From DATADW01 sp963733905 (GTDB lineage: Bacteria; Actinomycetota; Acidimicrobiia; Spongiisociales; DATADW01), in contig CAVTEU010000013.1 in assembly GCA_963733905.1 (NCBI GenBank), forward strand, positions 222,876 through 286,875: a stretch of 64,000 bases of DNA, given 5' to 3'. The first letter of the stretch is position 1. Every line of letters begins with the position of its first letter. Under the pieces are notes generated by a model. It was not told where the DNA came from, did not search any database, and was given only the letters and a program-made list of their open reading frames with translations. Below, in pieces: positions 58,797-64,000 of the stretch. The translations under genes were made by a program, and so were the position numbers.

Positions 58797-60116
58797 GTGT
58801 CCAGTACGCCCCCTTCCACTCCCGTGACTATGTGGCCATCGGATCCGACGCCCGTTGCCTCTTCCGCTTGGAATTGGAGGCACATCGGCGATTCGTTCCG
58901 AAGACTGTTCGCGTCCACCGCGCACCTCCTCCTCGATCTCCCCATGGGGATCGTGGGGTTTGTGCTCAGCCTGACCCTCCTCTTCTTGGGAATCCCGCTC
59001 CTGATCGTGTACCCGATCGGCCTCCTGGTGCTGTTCTCATGGCTCTGGGTGGTGCGTGGTTTGGCCGCGTTCGAAAGAGCCCGCATCGGTGTCATGCTCA
59101 AGTCGGATATCCCTTTTCCGCCGCGCCGACGCGATGGCGGGTCGTGGCACCAGCGGTTTTGGTCCTCGATGTCGGATCCGGTCACGTGGAGGGAGTTCGC
59201 CTACCTTCAGCTGCTGCTCCCGCTTGGGATCTTCACCTTCACCTTCGCCCTCCTCGCGTGGAGCATTCCGCTTTCCCTGCTCGCGACCCCCTTTCTGATG
59301 GCTGGACTCGGCGCCGACCTCACGGTCCCCGGGTTCCTGATGCTCGCGGTTGCCGCGCCTCTCGTCGGCCTTGCCGCGCTTGCCTGGCTTCCCTGGATGA
59401 TCGGCGCGCTCGCCCGCCTCGACATCGCCGTCGGGCACGCGATGCTCGGCCCCACGGAGCGGGACCGCCTTGGGAGGCGTGTCACCGAGCTCGCCTCGAA
59501 CCGGTCACGCATGGTCGACGCCACCGAACAGGAGCGCCGCCGGATCGAACGTGACCTCCATGATGGCGCCGGCCAGCAGCTGGTGTCCTTGGCGATGACG
59601 CTCGGCATGGCCAAGGAGAAGTTCGCCACCGACCCCGAGGCCGCACGAGCCCTCGTTGACGAAGGCCACCAGGAGGCGAAGCAAGCCCTCGCCACGCTGC
59701 GCAACATCGTGCGGGGGATCAGCCCGGCGATTTTGTCCGACCGGGGGCTGGGTGCCGCGCTTTCTTCGGTTGCGGCCCGCTCGACTATTCCCGTGGCGCT
59801 CGAGGTCAACGTGCCGCATCGGCTCGACCCCGGGGTCGAGGGCATTGCCTACTACCTGATATGCGAGGCACTCGCCAATGTCGCCCGTCACTCCGGGGCA
59901 ACCGGAGCTTCTGTTCGGACGGTTGTCCGCGACGATGTTCTCGAGATCGAGGTCAGCGACGACGGGCGGGGTGGCGCCGATGCGGCGTTGGGCACCGGCC
60001 TCGCCGGCCTGGCGGACAGAGTTACCGCGGTCGACGGGAGATTCCACATCGAGAGCCCCCCGGGCGGGCCCACCGTGCTGCGCGCAGAGATTCCTTGCGG
60101 TCCAGAGGGGGAATGA
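58797..60116 (+). CDS. Sensor histidine kinase, HisKA_3 type with a membrane sensor domain
   Basis: About 439 residues. GTG 58797 is chosen because TACCGT lies 6 nt upstream; ATG 58830 is the alternative. The N-terminus has an extended membrane region (LLLDLPMGIVGFVLSLTLLF, LLPLGIFTFTFALLAWSIPL), like the putative sensor domain family of actinobacterial DesK-type kinases. Then the phospho-acceptor helix TEQERRRIERDLHDGAGQQL, AYYLICEALANVARHSGATG (N-box), EVSDDGRGGAD and GTGLAGLADRV. It is the first gene of a three-gene operon. Confidence 0.9.
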   Translation: MSSTPPSTPVTMWPSDPTPVASSAWNWRHIGDSFRRLFASTAHLLLDLPMGIVGFVLSLTLLFLGIPLLIVYPIGLLVLFSWLWVVRGLAAFERARIGVMLKSDIPFPPRRRDGGSWHQRFWSSMSDPVTWREFAYLQLLLPLGIFTFTFALLAWSIPLSLLATPFLMAGLGADLTVPGFLMLAVAAPLVGLAALAWLPWMIGALARLDIAVGHAMLGPTERDRLGRRVTELASNRSRMVDATEQERRRIERDLHDGAGQQLVSLAMTLGMAKEKFATDPEAARALVDEGHQEAKQALATLRNIVRGISPAILSDRGLGAALSSVAARSTIPVALEVNVPHRLDPGVEGIAYYLICEALANVARHSGATGASVRTVVRDDVLEIEVSDDGRGGADAALGTGLAGLADRVTAVDGRFHIESPPGGPTVLRAEIPCGPEGE

Positions 60117-60117
60117 G

Positions 60118-60762
60118 GTGCGGATCGCCATCGCCGAAGACTCGGTGCTGCTGCGCGCCGGCTTGGTCAGGTTGCTCACCGATGCCGGCGAAGAGGTGGT
60201 CGCCGAAGCGGGAGATGGCGTTGATCTGATCGAGGCCGTGGCCAGGGAACGACCCGACTTGGCAATTGTCGACGTCCGGATGCCCCCGACCTACCGCGAC
60301 GAGGGGATCCGCGCCGCCCTCGAACTTCGACAACGCCATCCCGACACGGCCGTGCTCGTCCTCAGCCAATACGTCGAGGAGGAGTACGCCTCGGAACTCC
60401 TCGCCGACCATCGCGGAGGCGTGGGATATCTCCTCAAGGATCGAGTGGCCGACGTCTCCGAATTCGTCGAGTCGGCCCGTCGGGTCGCCGCCGGCGGCAC
60501 CGTCCTCGACCCCGAGGTGGTATCCCAACTCCTGGTGCGCAGTCGCCGCCGAGACCCTCTCGACCGCCTCACCGACCGGGAACGGACAGTGCTCTCGTTG
60601 ATGGCCGAGGGATGCTCCAACAACGCGATCGCCGAGGCGCTCACCGTCAGTGCCGGTGCCGTCGAGAAGCACATCGGCAACATCCTCACCAAGCTCGACC
60701 TGCCGCCTACTCCCGGCGACCATCGCCGGGTGCTCGCCGTCCTTCGATACCTGGAGTCCTGA
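60118..60762 (+). CDS. NarL/LuxR-family response regulator
   Basis: 214 residues. GTG 60118 starts one base after the kinase stop codon (60114-60116). Receiver: AIAEDSVLLRAGLVRLL, phospho-acceptor LAIVDVRMPP, YLLKDRV; then a LuxR-type helix-turn-helix: LTDRERTVLSLMAEGCSNNA and IAEALTVSAGAVEKHIGNIL. It pairs with the kinase upstream and probably controls the operon and envelope genes. Confidence 0.92.
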   Translation: MRIAIAEDSVLLRAGLVRLLTDAGEEVVAEAGDGVDLIEAVARERPDLAIVDVRMPPTYRDEGIRAALELRQRHPDTAVLVLSQYVEEEYASELLADHRGGVGYLLKDRVADVSEFVESARRVAAGGTVLDPEVVSQLLVRSRRRDPLDRLTDRERTVLSLMAEGCSNNAIAEALTVSAGAVEKHIGNILTKLDLPPTPGDHRRVLAVLRYLES

Positions 60763-60763
60763 C

Positions 60764-61829
60764 ATGTCCAACGACGTCCGCATCCCCTCAAGCCCCTCGA
60801 CCGAAGTCGCTCCCCCCAGTGAAACGCGACCCCCTTCGGTCAGCGCCGCACTGGCCGGACTGCTGATGCCGATCCTCGCCCTCGTGGCGGCCGCAGCGCT
60901 GATCGGCGCTGGCTTCTGGGCATGGAGCCGGTGGGTCGAGCCCGAGACCATCGAGACCACGACAGCGACGTTCACCGACCCAATCCAGCGGATCGAGGTG
61001 ACCTCCGATTCGGGATCGATTGAGGTTGTCGCCGGCGGAGAGGATGTACGGCTGGAGCGGATCAGCCGTTTCCGTTCCAACAGGCCGAGCGTGACGGAGG
61101 AAGTGGTGGATGAGGTGCTCCACATCGAGGTCCAGTGCCCGAGCGAGTTGTTCTTCTCGTCGTGCAGCGTCGACTACCAAATCACTGCCCCCGCCTCAGT
61201 CGAGTTGATCGTCGACTCGGGCAACGGTGACTTGAACGCTCTGGGGATGATCGGGGGCGTCAACCTCGCCACCAGTTCAGGTTTGATCGACGTGGAGGGC
61301 GTCGCCGGCGAGACCTCACTGGAGACCGGCTCGGGGGACATCCGAGGTCGCGGCTTGGACGTGCCCGCTCACCGCCAGCACCAGTTCCGGTTCGATCCAG
61401 ATCGAGGGCGATGCCGGCGAGGCATCGTTGGAGACTGGCTCGGGCGACATCCACGCTCTGGACCTCACCGCCTCGTCCCTCACCGCTATTGCCAGCTCCG
61501 GCTCGATCGAGGTGGAGGGCGTCGCCGGCGAGACCTACTTGGAGACCGGCTCGGGTGACATCAATTCGGAGAGCCTGTCCACCACGGCGCTCACCGCCAG
61601 CACAAGTTCGGGCAGCGTAAACCTCGTTCTAATGGAGGCGCCGACCCGGGTGGATGTGTCCATCGGATCGGGTGACGCCGGCCTAGTGGTACCGGAGGGG
61701 ACCTACGCGATCGACCTCGACTCCTCCTCGGGAGATGAGGAGGTCGTGGGGTTCACCCACGATCCCGCGGCTGCCAGCAGCATCGTGGTCCGCACCAGTT
61801 CGGGGCACATCACCGTCGCCGCGGGATGA
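60764..61829 (+). CDS. DUF4097-type beta-strand repeat membrane protein, one frameshift
   Basis: Starts two bases after the regulator stop. A membrane segment (LLMPILALVAAAALIGAGFW) is followed by beta-helical repeats of about 37 residues (SSGSIEVEGVAGETYLETGS, GDI). DNA units begin near 61274, 61383, 61494 and 61605 with intervals 109, 111 and 111 bp. The odd first interval marks a 2-bp loss near 61372: restoring CT in GCTCACC gives ALTASTSSGS and one continuous frame. About 355 residues. In many bacteria DUF4097 proteins share operons with envelope-stress systems. Confidence 0.82.
61274..61640 (+). repeat. Four coding repeats of about 111 bp in the DUF4097 gene
   Basis: Near-identical stretches such as GTCGCCGGCGAGACC and GGAGACCGGCTCGGG recur in units 1 and 3; unit 2 has diverged. 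The spacing is 109, 111 and 111 bp. Confidence 0.8.
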
Positions 61830-62187
61830 GGTGACGAAGGGCGATGACCTCGAGACCAGGGCTGCCCTGCGAACATCTCAACCATCCCGATGTTTCTCAA
61901 CCGGCCCAATTTCCGCGGCCCAGAGCACGACAACTCCCTCGCTATTCGCGACCTTCTTGGGCTTCACGGCGTAAGTGGCATCGATGGTCGCCTCGCTTAT
62001 GCGTCTTGTTTCACCGTTGTAAGACCACTCCCTCCCGGGCACCGCAGCGACTGGGATCCCCGGCAACTCGAAGGATGAAACTCCGCGCCGCCAGATTTTT
62101 GCGGGCTTGCCACACCTACCATTCGCCCTGCGATTGGGCGTGACTGTCCGGGGGTAAGACCGGCTCTCGGTGAGGAAGGAGAAGAGC
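61830..62187. other. 358-bp stretch without a clear gene
   Basis: Lower in GC than its surroundings. A minus-strand frame ending at 61878 contains SYNGETRRISEATIDATYAV and VVLWAAEIGPVEK, which look like real coding sequence but have no acceptable start and no family I recognise. It may be a remnant of a transferred gene. Confidence 0.35.
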
Positions 62188-62682
62188 ATGACCTCTACGG
62201 TCGAAGGGATCAAGGCCGAGGCGGCGGGTCTCGGCTCTCGATTGGGAGACTGGATGGAGCACCTGCGCGAACAGGGCGCCGAGTTCCTGCCCGACAAGGA
62301 GCAGTTGCGGCAGGACGCCGACCGGCTCCTCAGCGGCCTAGCCGAGCGGCTCGAGGACCTGCCGGCTCTCGTTGCCGAGAACGTTCCCGGGATACCACCC
62401 GCCAAACCCTCGGCGGGGGAGGTTGCTGCTGGGGCTGCTGATCGGGGCCGGGGCCATGTTCCTCTTCGACCCCGAGCAGGGGGCGGGCGCCGACGCCGCA
62501 TCGTGGAGAAGGTGCGCGGCTGGTTCAGCGGAGGACAGACGCCATCCGGCCCATACGTTGAGGGGACCAGCCCGACTCCGCCGGGATCGTGGACGCCGGC
62601 GGCTGAGCCGAACAGGTTCGCAGGGCGCTTGGTTCGGCGACCCCTGGTCAGGAATGTGCTGAAGAATTGCCCCGCGCCCTGA
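62188..62682 (+). CDS. Small membrane protein, YtxH-like, frame broken twice
   Basis: AAGGAGAAG precedes ATG 62188. An amphipathic helical region (GIKAEAAGLGSRLGDWMEHL, LRQDADRLLSGLAERLEDLP) is followed, in the next frame between about 62395 and 62500, by LLLGLLIGAGAMFLFDPEQG, a membrane helix with the FDP-x-GRRRR edge common in small envelope proteins. The first frame then resumes with RRRRIVEKVRGWFSGGQ. The two compensating breaks are probably indels. Function unknown. Confidence 0.6.
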   Translation: MTSTVEGIKAEAAGLGSRLGDWMEHLREQGAEFLPDKEQLRQDADRLLSGLAERLEDLPALVAENVPGIPPAKPSAGEVAAGAADRGRGHVPLRPRAGGGRRRRIVEKVRGWFSGGQTPSGPYVEGTSPTPPGSWTPAAEPNRFAGRLVRRPLVRNVLKNCPAP

Positions 62683-62787
62683 CGCCGCAAACCAAGGCCG
62701 CCCCTAGCTCAACTATAAGAAGAGACCGAACACCGATCTCAGGTTTGGTCGAGGTTGATGCCGCTGGACGAGACCCCGTCGAGGGCG

Positions 62788-63883
62788 TCACGCGGACGCT
62801 TTCCGAATGACCGAGCGCGGGATCCTCGCACCACTGGTAACCACCTGCCTGTAGGCGTCTTCATACCCTTGGGCCATGCGTCCCCACGGTGAACCGCTGA
62901 GCTTCACTCCGGCACACGCTTCGATCGAGTTGATTGAGTTTGCCCACCGCCTCGACCAATTCGTCGACCGTGTCCGCGATAAAGCCACCTCGCCCCGGTC
63001 GGATGATCTCGGGTACCGATCCGCGGTCGGTCAGCGCAAGAACCGGAGTGCCGCCGGCGAGCGCCTCGACCATGACCAGCCCGAACGGCTCGGGCCAATC
63101 AATGGGGAACACCAGCGCCGCCGCCCCGGCAAGGAAAGCTCGCACTTGCCAGCATGGTCCACCTCGCCCAGATAGTCGACGTGGTTGGCGGCGAACAACG
63201 GCTTGATCCGAGATCCTCCCAATAGCCCTACATCGACCGGGTCTACCTTCGCCGCTACCCGAAGGTTGAGCCCGGCGCGGCGCGCCACCTCGACAGCCAG
63301 GTCGGGTCGCTTCTCCGGAGAGATCCGGCCCAGGAAGGCGAGATAGCCGCCATCGCCCTTTCCTGGTTCGAACTCATCTACTCGGATCCCGTTGGGAACG
63401 GTGGCGACCCAGTTGAGCGGGAGATCTCGCAGTGGCTGGCGCTGCGAGTTGCTGATCGAGATCGAGGCAGGCTGCGGGTAGGAGCTGAGCACGGTGCGCA
63501 GGTGGTCGAGGTCGAGACAGTAGCCGTGGAAGGTGGTGATGGTCGGCGTGGGCGAGAGCCGGGCAAATGCCAGGCTCATGATGTCGAGGTGTGAGTGGAT
63601 AACGTCGAACTCCGCGGCTCGCAGGTAGATGTCACCCAGCGCACGCAAGTGGAGGTGTGGCGAGACGGACCCCAACTGTTCGGCGGTCATCTGGCGCCTA
63701 AGCGCCTTTCGGTTCATGGGTTCAAGCTGGGCCGAGGTACGCGAATCCCCAGTGGCGAAAAGGGTCACGTCGTGTCCTCTTCGTACTAGTTCATCGCAAC
63801 AAGTCGGCCACCACCCGCTCGGTTCCCCCGTAACCGACCGGTGGGACAGCCTCAATCAAAGGGGCCACTTGAGCGATACGCAT
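62788..63883 (-). CDS. GT4-family glycosyltransferase, three frameshifts
   Basis: GGGAGGTGA lies 8 nt before ATG 63883. MRIAQVAPLIEAVPPVGYGG and TERVVADLL open the GT-B fold; after a break near 63795 DELVRRGHDVTLFATGDS, FDVIHSHLDIMSLAFARL and ITTFHGYCLDLDH follow. The C-terminal half has FLGRISPEKRPDLAVEVARR, then after about 63135 AALVFPIDWPEPFGLVMVEA with the E-x7-E type motif, LALTDRGSVPEIIRPGRGGF, and after about 62940 GVKLSGSPWGRMAQGYEDAY. It resembles the family that also includes epimerase-independent glycosyltransferases of exopolysaccharide synthesis. Acceptor unknown. Confidence 0.8.
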
Positions 63884-64000
63884 CTCGGGGTCACCTCCCT
63901 GGTCCGGTCTCCCGACTTCGACCTTCCTTCCCCGAGGATCGGCACTGCAAACACATCGATCACGAAGCACTTAGGCCCTAGTCGCCGGAGTGGAGTCTTA
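63884..64000. other. Right-end gap, no feature seen
   Basis: 117 bp upstream of the glycosyltransferase gene holding its ribosome-binding site and presumably its promoter. No other gene or repeat is visible before the window ends. Confidence 0.5.

Overview
The window is GC-rich, has no phage, plasmid or insertion-sequence genes, and looks like the chromosome of a high-GC actinobacterium, possibly Acidimicrobiia. The supporting signs are a SufS/SufU-type Fe-S pathway with a Rieske protein inside the suf operon, an F420-type luciferase-like oxidoreductase, lipoproteins with Thr/Ser-rich linkers, and many genes that start 6-7 nt after a TAnnnT box with no ribosome-binding site (leaderless mRNAs). 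The lineage is inferred from gene content, not from a marker tree.

Layout. 0-5.4 kb: end of an F420-type oxidoreductase, a YbaK editing protein, a lipoprotein, then sufC-sufS-sufU and a secreted linker protein. 5.5-9.1 kb: a sulfotransferase-like gene, an OmpR-type two-component pair and a second secreted protein of the same new domain family. 9.1-14.8 kb: fumarase and a NitT/TauT-type ABC importer with an alpha/beta hydrolase. 14.9-17.3 kb: sufD-Rieske-sufC2. 17.4-22.5 kb: a second two-component pair, a DUF4015 lipoprotein, a primary-like sigma factor and the remains of a four-helix-bundle gene. 22.5-28.5 kb: sufB and glutamate synthase gltB. 28.6-36.5 kb: an oxidoreductase, an M23 peptidase with a structured leader, an orphan DNA methyltransferase, an aminotransferase, YccF and an ABC exporter pair. 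36.5-44.2 kb: nitrobindin, DUF5522, a sugar-type ABC ATPase, a tandem GNAT, an MFS pump, an ornithine-cyclodeaminase-like gene, an FAD oxidase and a NYN-LOTUS protein. 44.3-48.5 kb: a MoxR/DUF58/DUF4129 operon. 48.6-52.9 kb: a KimA-like permease, a VOC protein and DUF2254. 52.9-58.6 kb: a reductase, a cupredoxin lipoprotein, an amidase, a CYTH protein and a CYTH-Ppx/GppA fusion. 58.8-61.8 kb: a sensor kinase/NarL regulator/DUF4097 operon. 61.8-64 kb: a small membrane protein and a GT4 glycosyltransferase.

Main ideas. The suf machinery is split over three loci with two SufC paralogues, and each locus is preceded by the same inverted repeat (CACTA-N6-TAGTG or a near match), which suggests one Fe-S regulon. 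Both OmpR-type regulator genes are preceded by 11-bp-period direct repeats. Several dispersed intergenic repeat families are present: a ~60-110-bp hairpin element, AGTACT arrays, GGTAGGT arrays and GACGGCA arrays.

Caution. About twenty-five genes, mostly right of 19 kb, are broken by one to five frameshifts although every domain is present in order. I read most of these as assembly indels and annotate the restored gene as a CDS, stating the break points. Type 'pseudogene' is used only where a simple repair does not give one coherent protein. Break positions are estimates from where the frames change.
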